Source of the DNA: Marisa cornuarietis
Taxonomy: Eukaryota; Mollusca; Gastropoda; Architaenioglossa; Ampullariidae
Reading direction: 5' to 3'
Length of the DNA: 64,000 bases
NCBI GenBank assembly: GCA_004794655.1
Contig: SMMW01000003.1
Coordinates: 18,184,501-18,248,500 of the forward strand
Below, piece by piece: positions 1 through 11,691 of this stretch (positions are counted from its first letter, which is position 1; each line of letters opens with the position of its first letter). A program made the position numbers and the translations under genes. The notes under the pieces were generated by a model that was not told the DNA's origin, ran no database searches, and saw only the letters and a list, made by a program, of their open reading frames with translations.

Positions 1-754
1 ATGTATATTTTAATATTGCTACAGCTCAGCAGTGATACAAAAAGATGTGTGAAATGTACTTAAAGGAAATATATAAAAGGAGAAAAATATTTTACGCTTG
101 TGTGTATTGTGAGCGCACAGAAACACGATCCGCATACAAACGGGCACATACCAGCCGCAACTACATGCACATGAGCACGCACAGATTGCTTATACTCACA
201 AGTGTTTGCACACATGCACACACACACATACACACCTGCACAACCATATGCACATGGGCACACAGAAACGAGCACACTCACTTGTACATGCCTGCATGCC
301 TGTGGGCACAGAAACAAATGTAGATCTGCACAACCCCATGCAAATTGGTATATCCACAGATGGACATGCATGCATACATGCAGTCTTCATGACTTGTTGG
401 ATCATTTGAGCCTTGGTAAATAACATGTATAACCAGTTAACAGAAACATTATCACAAATACTTTCACGCTAATACACCAGTATTGAACTATACAATAAGA
501 CTTGATGCTTGAATCCTAATACACCTTACTGAGTGTTGCTACACCTGTATTCAATGCTAATACACCTGTATTTAATACTAATACACCTGTATTAAGTGCT
601 AATGCACCTGTATTCAACATTAATACACTTGTATTGAGTACTAATACACCTGTCTTGAGTGCTATTGAATGCTGATACACCTGTATTCAATGCTAACTCA
701 CCTGTATAGAACTAAACAACAAGACTTAAAAGAATGTTGTGGCTTTATTTGCAG
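1..754 (+). other. Last intron of the D-lactate dehydrogenase gene (3' part)
   Basis: The sequence before the exon at 755 ends in TTTATTTGCAG, a normal 3' splice site, so this stretch is read as intron of the + strand gene. It holds an AC/TG-rich low-complexity part (about 190-320) and a degenerate tandem array (about 468-731). The short open frames on both strands here follow the low-complexity bases and are not taken as coding. The remaining exons of the gene lie to the left of the window. Confidence 0.7.
468..731. repeat. Degenerate ~21-bp tandem array (CTAATACACCTGTATTCAATG-like)
   Basis: About ten imperfect copies of a 20-22 bp unit with core ACACCTGTATT follow one another. The array is bracketed by two related segments, ACTATACAATAAGACTT near 488 and ACTAAACAACAAGACTT near 711. 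It stops about 20 bases before the splice acceptor of the LDHD exon, so it lies in the branch-point/polypyrimidine region. Confidence 0.8.
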
Positions 755-923
755 AATAGCCATGGAGTTAAATGGTACCTGCACAGGCGAGCATGGCATT
801 GGGATCGGCAAGCGGGATTTGTTGGCAAAAGAAGTGGGCCAAGTTTGTGTAGATGTCATGAAGGAAGTGAAACGTGCCATCGACCCAAAGATGATAATGA
901 ACCCTGGCAAGGTCTTTTTATAA
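755..923 (+). CDS. LDHD: Probable D-lactate dehydrogenase, mitochondrial: last coding exon
   Basis: This is the terminal exon of a protein of the FAD-binding oxidase/transferase type 4 family. These enzymes oxidise D-lactate (or D-2-hydroxy acids) to the keto acid in mitochondria. The exon starts after TTTGCAG at 754. Its first base completes an Arg codon, then it reads about 55 codons to TAA at 921-923. Seen directly: an N-terminal [14 protein letters not shown] segment, which in this family is the conserved C-terminal motif with a catalytic or metal-binding His, followed by an amphipathic helix ([15 protein letters not shown]) and the family's usual ending [10 protein letters not shown]. 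Family members end at this point, so the stop is natural and the exon looks intact. A glycolate oxidase subunit D or D-2-hydroxyglutarate dehydrogenase paralogue ends similarly. The IGIGKRDLL wording fits LDHD best. The upstream part of the gene is outside the window. Confidence 0.88.
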
Positions 924-1785
924 ATGCATCTTGAGAATCAAAATTGACCAATGTCTTTAATCCTAGCTCAAAAGTTGTGCTTTTGTCTTTCTTGTACAGA
1001 TACTGAAAAATGTTACCTCATTTTAATCCATGGTTGGAAATGCTGACATACAGGTAAATAAATGGATCTTATTTTTGGCACAGTCTGTGAGATCCTATCA
1101 GAAAGCTAAAAGCTGCAGTCTCATACTCATGTTCTTCAATCAAATGCTTTACAGTTTTCCAGATGCCTGCTTGGGATATTAAAAAATGGTTGTTTTTACT
1201 CAATCTTAAAAAAGTTTGTGTTTGGTGGCACCCTTTTTAAAGAAATTCTGAAAAACAGACATGAGTTTTTGATGTTATGGGCAGCACTCATGCATTATTT
1301 CTAAAAGAAAAAAATGTGTTTATATACAGAAAGATGCTGGAATATATTTTTATGTATAAAGATGAGAATTTGTGTTGGAGTGTTTGTTTTAACTCGGTAA
1401 ACCTGGACTGTTTAGTACAGATTTCTAACTCCTAATGCATTAACATGGAGTGACCAAAGGCCACATGATGACTAAAGTTGCAAGCTGGGCTCAGTGCGTT
1501 AACTGATGGTGCTGTATCAGTTATTTTTTATTTTTGCATTGCGTTTTTCTTTATTTAAGCACATTTCTATATCCTTTCTTTATGATGTCAATTGTAATAG
1601 TAAATCATTTTATGCTGTAACATTTATTCATGATTTGACTGTAATTGCTATATTTGTGTTTGACTATTTTTCAGAGATTATAGCTGACTTGATTTTGTAG
1701 AAAGTGTTACCTTTATAATGCTGATCACCATAAAATGTTCTGTTCTTTTTTGTTGATAATATGCCAGAATGAAGTGCAGTTCTGA

Positions 1786-1791
1786 AATAAA
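1786..1791 (+). terminator. Candidate polyadenylation signal AATAAA (proximal)
   Basis: A canonical AATAAA lies about 860 bases after the LDHD stop in AT-rich sequence. An earlier hexamer at 1057-1062 also exists. The downstream GT-rich element is weak at both. Confidence 0.4.
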
Positions 1792-2626
1792 TAGTAAATG
1801 ATGCTACTTGAATAGTTCTGCTTACCAGTGTTTAAGGAGGCATTCTACTCAGCCAGGGTCAGTTTTTTAGCCATCCTAGTTTCTTAAGTTCCTATTAAAA
1901 TATTACTTCAGAAAAATAATTCCTACACATTTACAAAGTGTGTGTGAACCTTCAGGGTAATAAGTGTAAAAAAGAACTTTTTACAAATTTCTTTACAATA
2001 TTTTTTTCTTATTTCTTAGAATTAATGCTTCTTTTGGCTGATCCTTCTGCTTTTTGCCCCATCTCCTCCACAAAAAAACAATACCCGTCAACAGCCAGCT
2101 GTGTTAACAAAGGTTTAAAAAGGTTTTTAAACATTTTATAATGTTAACAAAAATTTGGTGGTCGTGCCAGGCGAAGGTTCTTTGGTTGCTGGGTTTTTCC
2201 CACTTTTGGAGTTTTATTGAAGTGGTAGATGCTATTCTCTTTTTCTGCAATGCTGACATACTGTGCAACAGAGTTTATCAGAAGCTTATCCACATCAGAA
2301 TGCAGATTTTATGGTTAAAGGGATGGCTTTCATTAAAATGAAGTTAATGTTGCATAAATGTCATTCCATTTGATGGATGCCTAGAACCTGTATACAGTAC
2401 AATATGGTAACATTTCAGTGTTGCCAAATGTTCTCCAGGTCATAATGGAGTGCAAAGAGGAAACATATCTTTTAAAATAGAATCATATTGTAATAGATAC
2501 AAAATGCTTATTTCAGCTTTCACTTATGCACAATCAAGAGTGAAAAGAATATTTGCACAACCTCCTATCCCAGATTGTTAAAAAGATGTTAAATTATTTT
2601 GAAGACGTTATTTTTTTATTCAGAGC

Positions 2627-2632
2627 AATAAA
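2627..2632 (+). terminator. Candidate polyadenylation signal AATAAA with GT-rich downstream element
   Basis: AATAAA is followed within 15-70 bases by T- and GT-rich tracts (TTTTTTTGTTTG, then TTTTTTGTGTGTGAGTGTG). This is the best match in the region to the usual arrangement of hexamer plus downstream element. It is the best candidate for the distal end of the LDHD transcript. Confidence 0.45.
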
Positions 2633-2949
2633 GACTGATTTTGAGATTTTTTTGTTTGTCCCATGTGCATGCTTATATATATTTTTTGTGTGTGAGTGTG
2701 CTAGTGCCTGCATACACAAGCCCTGCGCTTATCCATCTTTTCCATTTTTCGTAATCAAGTGTGCATTTGGAGCACGAGCATGTGAATGTATGTGTGCACA
2801 CATTTGTTTCCACACTAGCGTGCATTTGCCATATTTGAAAGTGACATGTCTGCCACCTTGTTTTCTTTTACAATTAACTTTACTGGTGCTCAGCTGTAAG
2901 GTCATTGAAAATTTGACAAGACCAGTTTGACTGCTGCACTATATCTCCC

Positions 2950-3925
2950 GGCTTACCCATCAAATCAAGTTGTCAACTTGGCCTCTTGCATTGTCTTGGT
3001 CCAATGAAGTCTCTACTATGTACAGTCTAATATTCAGGTATGTGAATCCCGGTAACTCTGTCCGATTGGGAGCTTTCTTTCACATGACAGTAGGCCTCTG
3101 CAAAGGATGTACCTCATCACCCATAATGCTCAACATTAGCTTCTGAGAACATCATGCATGAAACCATCCACATTTTCAATTGATGGGTGATTTCAAACTA
3201 CGCTTTGCATATGACCTTGATCTGACAGCAGGCACCAACAGAGAATTGTAAGACATTACCACATGGAATGGAGATCAGCACTGACAATAACAAAATCATG
3301 GTCATTTGCAACGGCAAAGCAGATACCCACATGAACGGACTACGGCTCAAAGACATAAACAGCTTTTAAGTACTTGGGAGCCATCCTCTCCAAAGACGGC
3401 AACTCCACGACAGATATGCATCAGGATCGTGACAGGGTCTGGCACAGCCATAACATCAAATTTACTACAAAGTCCCTTGTAGTACCGATCCTGCTTTATG
3501 TATATGAAACGGAAACTGTCGATATGGAGAGGAGAACCAAGGCATTTGAGAACAGGGAACAATGTGGGAGAATTTGCATACAGGGAACCCGAAGGCAATG
3601 ACTGTACGAAGCAATGTCACCACTCTCGTAGGACACCACCCCTACTCGCACCATTCAAGCGGCGTGAGCTGGTCTGGTTTGGCCATGTGACCCGGGACAA
3701 CACTTTGTCGAAGCCTGTCAAGTCTTTCAAGGTACTTTGGACGGAGGTCAGCGCCACTGGAAGAACTGGCTTACAAACGTGGAGGACTGGACTGTACTGG
3801 TCGTTCCATGCAGGACCTGCACCTTATCACCCAAGACAGGCACATGTAGCGAATCTGTTAGCTGCCGCGTTTATCCATGTGACTGCCCCAACGACCAGTA
3901 CCATTTATGGGACGAATGAGTGAAT
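2950..3925 (+). mobile_element. Decayed non-LTR retrotransposon (LINE), C-terminal half of the reverse transcriptase ORF
   Basis: Pieces of one reverse transcriptase can be followed across frames. Near 3060-3160 is a TVG..KGC..SPIMLNI block, the finger/palm GVRQGCxxSP motif with R and Q changed. Near 3195-3225 is FAYDLDL, where the catalytic FADD box is disrupted (second position Tyr, one Asp lost). Then come KYLGAILSKDG (about 3370), WHSHNIKFTTKS (3440), ILLYVYETETV (3490), AFENREQ and KRRELVWFGHVTR (about 3657-3695). The WFGHVTR block and the YGCETWT-type motif are typical of invertebrate endonuclease-RT LINEs, and I do not decide the clade. Stops and at least two frameshifts break it, so it is dead. 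The 5' part is missing (5' truncation). A second copy of the same family lies at 62078-62610. Confidence 0.88.
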
Positions 3926-5215
3926 GATCTCTTTCTTCCTACCCCACCCCTTTGACCCGGTGGTATAGCAAGCTGGGTACAGTGCTAGGGGTACTGCAGG
4001 ACAACGTAAACGCAAGGCCTTTGGGTAAAACCTTCCAACAATGCATTCATCGAGCGGTCTTCAGTCGCAGTCTCTAATGTTTCTATGCTCACGCACCTCC
4101 AGCATAGAGAAAAATTATTAAGGCACTCATTGTAAATGCCACTGAAAAATGTCTTGACCCACTGTAGTTTGCATTTCAGACCAACAGATTTCTTGATACG
4201 TACTTGCACTGTTCTCTCTTTATTGCGGTTCAGTAGACACCAATGGCGCAGTCGTGGTTGAATTCGTAGCCTGGTGTGATGACAATTTCTTAGAATACAG
4301 TATCAGTAGAACAGGTGGAGGCCATTATAATCGTTTTAGTCGCCTATGTGGCAGAGAGCCAGGCCCTCGACTGCCCTAATTGTGATCTGCTGATAGAACA
4401 TGACAATTTGCGTATGGACGCCTACAGGGAACTCAGGGTAGTGTCTGACTCAGGACCTTTTCCCCTCTCTCCCTTAGATGAATCACTCTCTTATAATGAA
4501 TGTGAGACACAAGCGCCAAGGCATCGACTGACCGCTTCTTACAGTCGTAACAAAAAGCACTGTAGCCTTGTATGTTGTTCTCGTTCGTTTATTTTTGTCA
4601 CATTCCAGAGATAAGCTGGCAGTCATCTGCAAAGCTTTCACATGTCCGTACAGCATAAAGCCAATATACTGAAGACCTCAAAGTGCCAGCAAAAGCAAGC
4701 TGGTGATGATTCTTCTGATAACAATAAAAAAAATGTGTCTGGTCACGACACAACAGTCAAACAACGCCGTGTGTCATGACTACCATTAGACAGCAGAATG
4801 TGTGTGTGTGTGTGTTGTTCGTGTGGGTGTGTTTATGCACGCACGCGTTCGGATGGTCAGAGTCAGTAGTACTTTGAAGTACTGTACTGGAGGGAAAGGG
4901 TATAGGTAGGGCGATGTCGTTTCACATCAATTAGCGTTTTCACGTGAAAGTGTTTGGCCGCTGATTGCATGTGGTCCCCAAGAGGCGCGGCACACAGGGG
5001 TGCGTGACTTGAGGGGCTGTCGAGGAGCTGTTCGTGTCCTCATGTGCACGCGGATACGACTGATCGCGCTTCCTTAATGGCTCTTGTTCCGGGTACGGGT
5101 ATAGTCCCACGCGAAGGTCTTCTTCCTAGTCTCTTCAAAAATACAGTAGTAGTGTATTAAACGCTCCACCATTACGCACAAGACGATGGGGTCATCAGTC
5201 AAGTGGACATTACAA
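3926..5215. other. Intergenic stretch, no gene recognised
   Basis: A short (GT)n tract near 4800-4815 is the only clear element. The open frame at 4315-4614 begins with a non-ATG codon and has no recognisable domain, so it is not called. Confidence 0.6.
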
Positions 5216-6306
5216 ACTGGTGATGGGAAGTTTACAATGCTGTATAGTGTACTGGTGATGGGTAAGTTTATAATGCTGTATAGTGTACTGGTGATGGGTA
5301 AGTTTATAATGCTGTATAGTGTACTGGTGACGGGTAAGTTTATAATGCTGTATAGTGTACTGGTGACGGGTAAGTTTATAGTGCTGTATAGTGTACTGGT
5401 GACGGGTAAGTTTATAATGCTGTATAGTGTACTGGTGACGGGTAAGTTTACAATGCTGTATAGTGTACTGGTGACGGGTAAGTTTATAATGCTGTATAGT
5501 GTACTGGTGACGGGTAAGTTTATAATGCTGTATAGTGTACTGGTGACGGGTAAGTTTATAATGCTGTATAGTGTACTGGTGACGGTTACGTTTACAATGC
5601 TATATAGTGTACTGGTGACGGGTAAGTTTATAATGCTGTATAGTGTACTGGTGACGGGTAAGTTTACAATGCTGTATAGTGTACTGGTGACGGGTAAGTT
5701 TATAATGCTGTATAGTGTACTGGTGACGGGTAAGTTTATAATGCTGTATAGTGTACTGGTGACGGGTAAGTTTATAATGCTGTATAGTGTACTGGTGACG
5801 GGTAAGTTTACAATGCTGTATAGTGTACTGGTGACGGGTAAGTTTACAATGCTGTATAGTGTACTGGTGACGGGTAAGTTTATAATGCTGTATAGTGTAC
5901 TGGTGACGGGTAAGTTTATAATGCTGTATAGTGTACTGGTGACGGTTAAGTTTACAATGCTATATAGTGTACTGGTGACGGGTAAGTTTATAATGCTGTA
6001 TAGTGTACTGGTGACGGGTAAGTTTACAATGCTGTATAGTGTACTGGTGACGGGTAAGTTTATAATGCTGTATAGTGTACTGGTGACGGGTAAGTTTATA
6101 ATGCTGTATAGTGTACTGGTGACGGGTAAGTTTATAATGCTGTATAGTGTACTGGTGACGGGTAAGTTTACAATGCTGTATAGTGTACTGGTGACGGGTA
6201 AGTTTATAATGCTGTATAGTGTACTGATGACGGGTAAGTTTATATGCTGTATAGTATAGTGTACTAGTGTCTTGTATGTTTATAATGCTGTATAGTGTAC
6301 TGGTGT
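5216..6306. repeat. 36-bp minisatellite, about 30 copies
   Basis: The unit starts GTGACGGGTAAGTTTATAAT and continues GCTGTATAGTGTACTG (36 bp), repeated head to tail with very few changes. Because 36 is divisible by three, one long frame stays open (12-residue repeat VTGKFIMLYSVL). Nothing else suggests that it is translated. Positions 5581 and 5941 carry the same rare variant (GACGGTTA.GTTTACAATGCTATAT), showing a 360-bp (ten-unit) higher-order duplication. The array decays after about 6240. Confidence 0.97.
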
Positions 6307-7602
6307 CTGACGAGCTTAGGATACCAACAAGTGTACTGACAACGCCTATTTTGTGACAGCATTTCAGTTTCTTTACTCTATTTCAATTATTTCATTGGAC
6401 AGTGTATGGTGCATCAGCAGATGTTACAGAATTAATGTCGTCAGTATGAGAGCTGTCGTGCTTATAGTACGAAAGAACTGAACGCTAGAGTCTGAAAAAC
6501 CCGTTTTTTTTCACCTCCTACCATGATTAAGACAGCCCTTGTTAATGCTTGGTCATTAGAAGGTACACGGCCTCAAACATTTCACAGAAAATCAGAACCA
6601 CCCCCACCCCACCTCAAAGAAGATTTTTTTTTTATCAGATAATGTGACGTCATGTTTCCAGCATAACTAGAGGGATGGTGAGAAAGATGTTAAAAGTTAA
6701 AGTGGAGGGTCATCGTAAGGTTTGCTGTTTGCTGTACACACGACTAGAGCTTTTGGTATGTATGCACGTGCACAAAGCGGCGGTTACCTGAGCGCAGGTT
6801 GAGCACCAACTGGGCGTAGATTGTGCCGGTAGATGTTTGTTAACAGACTGTTGCAGGTAACAAAAGTTTTATCTGTGGAGAGTCGTAACAACCTGGACTT
6901 AGCGCACGTCTATCCACCCACACACGTATATATATATATATACATACATGCAAACGTATAAACAACTGTAAATATATATTGTATGTATATAACATTAAGA
7001 TATATAACACGTATGCACACACCTACACACACGAGCCCGCAAGCCGATCACATACACAATAAAACCAAGTGTATATTTTTCTGAGGGATAAATAACAAAG
7101 TCAAGAGATGTATTTTTCAATTATTTAATGTTATATTTCAACTATATCAACAAAAAACTTAACAATAAGCAACACATATCCTGTTTCGGAGCAACAAATC
7201 TTCCAAAATGTTTCAAATGCGTGTGCTAGGATCTTTTGATTCGAGTTCCACTTGGTCCGCCTCTCTCACACTCAGCAGGGTGGATGCTGCACTTTGGTGG
7301 GGGGTAACTGAATGGGACGGACTTCCGACATTTCACACAGAATCAAATGTCAAATGTCAGCCCTCAAACATTGTCTTAAACGAACTTCGCACGCTGTGGC
7401 CAGGTGAAAATGAAGAAGCGCGTGGACCTACACACTGACACTGGGTGTGTGCGAAATGCTACAGCGGGTGTTCAACAACAGTCGGGACGGTGGGGTGAGA
7501 AGGGCGGGTAGGCGGAGGGTCAGTGCATTAAAAGCTGACAACAAAACAATCTTCTGATGCTTTGTCAGTCATTTTCCGCCGTAGACAGCAAGAAAGGTTT
7601 AC
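6307..7602. other. AT-rich intergenic stretch, no gene recognised
   Basis: Contains an (AT)n-like tract near 6927-6945 and AT-rich low complexity to about 7150. No coding signal is recognised. It may be the 3' end or 3' flank of the - strand LamG gene, but no terminal exon was identified. Confidence 0.5.
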
Positions 7603-7779
7603 CTGCGTATCACTGCAATTTCCTGCTTGCTTGCTGACAGGTGAGTCTTCAACATGATCTCCAAATTTTACAGCAATACATCCACCATCATGGCCTTGAC
7701 AATCATAGTCTCGTGCAGGGATGATGCTGTTCACGACAAGGCGATAATCAAGACTGTAGTCCCGGCGTTGGTCGAGCCA
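7603..7779 (-). CDS. Candidate further exon of the LamG gene (phase 0/0, 59 codons)
   Basis: On the - strand an open frame is bounded by a possible acceptor (GTGTTGTCAG before 7779) and a good donor (ACGCAG|GTAAAC at 7603/7602). The 177 bases are an exact number of codons and continue the phase 0 left by the exon ending at 10931. The translation includes GGCIAVKFGDHVED and, 21 residues after that Cys, GNC. This resembles the GCI..V.FGD..L motif and second Cys that close a laminin G domain. Against it: a weak polypyrimidine tract, and about 30 extra residues before the GCI motif. It could be a chance open frame. Confidence 0.33.
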
Positions 7780-9771
7780 CTGACAACACGAACACCGCTG
7801 AAGTCTGCTAACACGACTTCTGTCAAGTTGAACACCGTCGTCAGCGTTCACCGGCAGAATTAACATTCAACTGTACTATGTATGTCTAACAAATAGGTGC
7901 GAGCACCGCGCACACACACACACACACACAGAGCACATTTGGCGGCGCTTTCAACACAAATACTGTGCCGGCAAAGAATGGCAGGGACCAGGTCTGCTGG
8001 AGGAGCGATCGCTTGAAGTGGTTGCTGCGGGTTTGGTGTACATGCCAAGCAGAGATCACAACAGCGATGACTGAAAAACGACTGGCGAGATGATAGCATG
8101 GCAATGGAAAGAAGGGAGCACGACGATCGACGATGGTAGTACGAAGTTAGTGCGATGATGATGATGATGGTGGTGGTGGTGGTGCCGGCGGCGGTGCTAG
8201 AAGTAATGGTAGTAGAAGGTCGTTGAGTTTAGAAGTACAAGTCCTATTTTCATCATCTTGTTCTCGAGGCAAGTATACTAAAGCACAAAATCTCTGATTC
8301 CAGCAAATGATTGACTATACGCCCCCTCTCCCACATGGGTGAAAGTCGTCAGAACTCCTCAACCACGATCTTTCTCTTCCCAGTCACACACCAAGCTGTC
8401 AAACTCGTAAAGATCTGCTCGTGACAGAAATGGCCAACCCATGTTTTCGGAGACGAAAATTGTGTCGTTTGCGTCTTCTAACATTAGCAAGACCATACCA
8501 AACAAAGACTTCAGTTGTTTTGGCAAATTTACATGAAGTTTCAGGTACATTCAGTACTATGGTGGGTCTGTCTGGTCAACAAGTGGGTTTTTAGGAGCCT
8601 AAAGTCCAAGACAACAGGCACCGTCTGTCTGTAATAGTCACAGACCAGTCTGTGTGCGTGATGTTCAAAGTAACAGAGTTCCATGCGGCGGGATTAGCAT
8701 CAAAAATGTCGTGTGGGTCTTTAGCTGGACGTCAAAGGCTGTAACCGTAAAGTGAAAACAGTTAAAGCGGGATTGTCACGACACATCAAATACAATAGCT
8801 GACCACTGCGCGTGCATCACTAGCTGGCTGGTGGGTGGGGGGGGGGTCACGCAGGTGCGTGCGTGTGCCTGCAAACTAAGCATGAGGTGATGGGGAGGAT
8901 TTGTCGCTTCATCAAAAGTTCCTGCGCTCAAGCGAGAAGTAGCCATGCCCCATCCCACAAACCAGTGTGAGGTCGTTTGTGTCAGTAAAAAAAAAAAAAA
9001 AAAAAGGAAAAGGGGGTTGGGGTTGGGTATGAAGGATTCTTTCTCATCGTTGCTCAGTCTTTGTTATGGCAAGGTAAACAAGTGGCTACTGGGTATGTAG
9101 AACCAGGTGTCCCCCATAGCTCAATGGAAGAACAAGCTCGAAGGACGGAGCGGTATGGTACGAAAATGAGATCCAAGCTTCAGAAGGGACCAAGTCAGGC
9201 GGGTGTGGGTAGGTACAACTCTGCAAAACGTCGACACCCGGTGAGTTGACGTAAAACATGTTCCTCGACGAAACTCCGCCTGCCGACTGGAGGTCTCTGG
9301 AGGCTGAATGACGGTGTCAAAGGTCACAAGATGTGACCCAGCTGAGGCAAGTCAAGGCCGCAACAGCTAGTCGCACACGGAAACGGCGTAGTATTTGGGA
9401 GGCGTCCGGAGTGGGGTGTTCAGGAGCACACGCCGAAAACAGCCGTCAAAATGGGGCATAGTTCCCTGTAGGCAGAAAACAAAAAAGGGGATCAAAATAG
9501 GGTATATATATATCGCTGCTGAAACAAAAGCAGTTGACTAGAACATTTTCGAAGCAACGACAGGGTAGACTTACAAATCGCAATGACAGAAAAGCGACGT
9601 TTAAAATGCCGTTGTACTTTTAATCACGTTTGAGAGAAAACTATGAAAGAGAGGATTGTTTATAAAGAAAAAAAACGCTTCTTCTTAATAGCCTTTTGCA
9701 AGTTCGAACTTCATGAGCAATGAATGCAAGAGATTCACTCATAACGAAAGCTTTCCTCTGTGTTTCTGTGT

Positions 9772-9803
<32 letters not shown>

Positions 9804-10930
9804 ATAAAGACCCGCACGTTGGTCTGGATTTCAATACGATAGTTTATACAGTGCAGACTGATGGACCATTTTCTATGTGGCTCTTTAACTTCCAATATTT
9901 AATTGTTTGTCCAGTTACAAGCTAAAGACTTGGCCTATACTCTTTTCAGTACCTTCTTAAAAGGTCTTCTCTAAACGTGCAGGTGTTCAAACTTTGCATT
10001 TCTGTGTCTACGTCTACCTCCTGCTTTCCTATTTTGCTCTATTGAAAAGGGACTCATGTCTTGGTGGCCCCGCGCACACAAGTATGGCAACGACAGGCCA
10101 CCGCATGCAGGGAGACCTGTCTTGGAAATAGATTCATCTTAGTGCAATCCTGCGACTATGTCGACTTGAAAAAAAAAACATGTCGCGGGAGTTCTATCAA
10201 GAGCATGAAATTATGACAAACTGCTAGAGCTGCCCCAGTGTTTGTAACCTGGTTTCAGCTGGTGAACTTTCTGACTGTCAAGGACAAGGCCGCAGGCCAC
10301 AGCTCAGCAAGTGAAACCGAGAAAGAGAGCTTAGAGTAGGATATTCTCCGCCAACACCACCACCACCACCATTTCCTAGTCACTCAGAGGTAGTCTCTCA
10401 CAATCATTCCACCACGAAGCTAATTAGTGAGAAACTCTCACGTTCTGTCAAACTGGCAAAATGAGATCCAGAAATCAATAGCAGACAGTACCGTTATTCA
10501 GTGAGATCATCAAAACTTGTTAAAATGTTGATTTTTATACAGAAAAAAATCAGCTTTTGGCATGGCAACAGTCGAGTATAATTACACCGCTGACGTTAAT
10601 CTCCAGTTAGCGCCGTACTTACAATAGCTAATTTCATTAATGGGGTGCTCACTGTGCACACCCACAACATTTTCCAAGGAATTATTTCTATAACAGTATT
10701 TTACAACTTTTTTAAAAGGGAGATAGAAGAACCTAGTAAGTGCGCTACCAGCTATTAATTTTGTATATCTTTATAGAGACATTCTGTTAAATTATCCCTT
10801 TTTGTCAGGATGGTATCTTGATTTCGTGATCTTATCTGAGCAGGCAGTTCCATCCCAGATGGTTTTCTAGTGATTTGATTCTTAATCTGTACCGGGGAGC
10901 TGCAGAGAAGGTGAGGGAGTCCACACTCAC
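7780..10930 (-). other. Intron or flank of the LamG gene; simple repeats only
   Basis: No exon is supported here. It holds (AC)n at 7909-7930, a GAT/GGT trinucleotide run at 8154-8195, poly-A near 8988-9005, (GT)n-(CG)n-(AC)n at 9767-9804 and several AT-rich stretches. The - strand open frame at 8550-8359 (63 residues ending CDWEEKDRG) has a coding-like look but no recognisable domain or splice support. Confidence 0.5.
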
Positions 10931-11080
10931 CAAGATGCTGTTGACGACGCTGTGGTCGTGCGGGCTGACACCACCAAAGACCAGCGATGACATGCCGTCA
11001 CAGCTGATCTCATACGTCTTCTCGTCCTTGACCCCGTCGACCTCCACCTGAGCTTTCATGCCACCCTTCCTGAACTTGAT
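10931..11080 (-). CDS. Laminin G domain protein, exon C (end of the LamG core)
   Basis: This exon of 150 bases (50 codons) lies between acceptor TTTTGTTCAG and donor TTG|GTGAGTGTGG, with phase 0 at both ends. It continues directly from exon B. The translation begins IKFRKGGMKAQVEVDG and includes SSLVFGGVSPHD. The pattern V.VDG ... L.FGG is the standard late part of a laminin G beta-sandwich, where the small-residue GG turn precedes the GCI motif of the final strands. That last motif is not in this exon and must come from the next one downstream on the - strand; a possible candidate is at 7779-7603. Confidence 0.8.
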
Positions 11081-11691
11081 CTGAACAAAACGAGTCGCAC
11101 ATGTACAAACGGCAATGGAGTCTGTTTATAGACAGGTACAGATGGCGATGTAGTCTGTATCTATATACACGTGTATAAACGACAGAGTAACTTGCATATA
11201 CACCTGTATACGACAGCCACGTAGCCTGTATACACATACGTACAGACTGCAATGCAGCAAGTATATACATGCATGCATAAAACGGCAATGTAGCCTCTAT
11301 ATACATGTATGGACAGCAATGCAGCAAGAAGCCGTTAAGCATGCCTTTTCATTTTGTTGTATTCTGTGATACATGCATCTTTAAAATAGTTTATAAACTG
11401 CAAGTTGGAGAAACAGATCAACTAAGGAACCTTCAGTGATTTCAGGAACCTTTTGCGGCTACAGGATGTGAAGGAAGACATGCATGGCTTAACCTCTGAG
11501 ACAAGCAGAGGGTGTTTTTGTAGCGAACGTTGTAGAAACAAGCATAAGTTTAGTCTAAGTTTTACAGACAAGTTTTATTCAGAAGAACTATTTGATGCTA
11601 CACGCTCTCCTGCTGATCACTTTGGGTATTTTAGGGGGACGTTAGCTGTGTGCGTACAGGTGTGTCAACAGATCCTCCCAGACATACTCAC

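Larger units (their letters stand above)
924..2650 (+). other. Putative 3' UTR and 3' flank of LDHD
   Basis: AT-rich sequence without supported coding potential follows the LDHD stop. Three AATAAA hexamers occur at 1057, 1786 and 2627. The open frames at 1506-1700, 1938-2141 and 2141-2341 are hydrophobic by base composition only and match nothing I recognise. The real transcript end cannot be fixed from sequence. Confidence 0.55.

Noticed and set aside
8359..8550. - strand open frame ending in CDWEEKDRG
   Set aside because: Plausible codon look, but I could not find an acceptor or a family; not enough to call an exon.
9108..9185. Possible tRNA gene (CCATAGCTCAATGGAAGAAC resembles an A-box region)
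   Set aside because: No B box of the GGTTCGAATCC type at the right distance and no acceptor-stem pairing.
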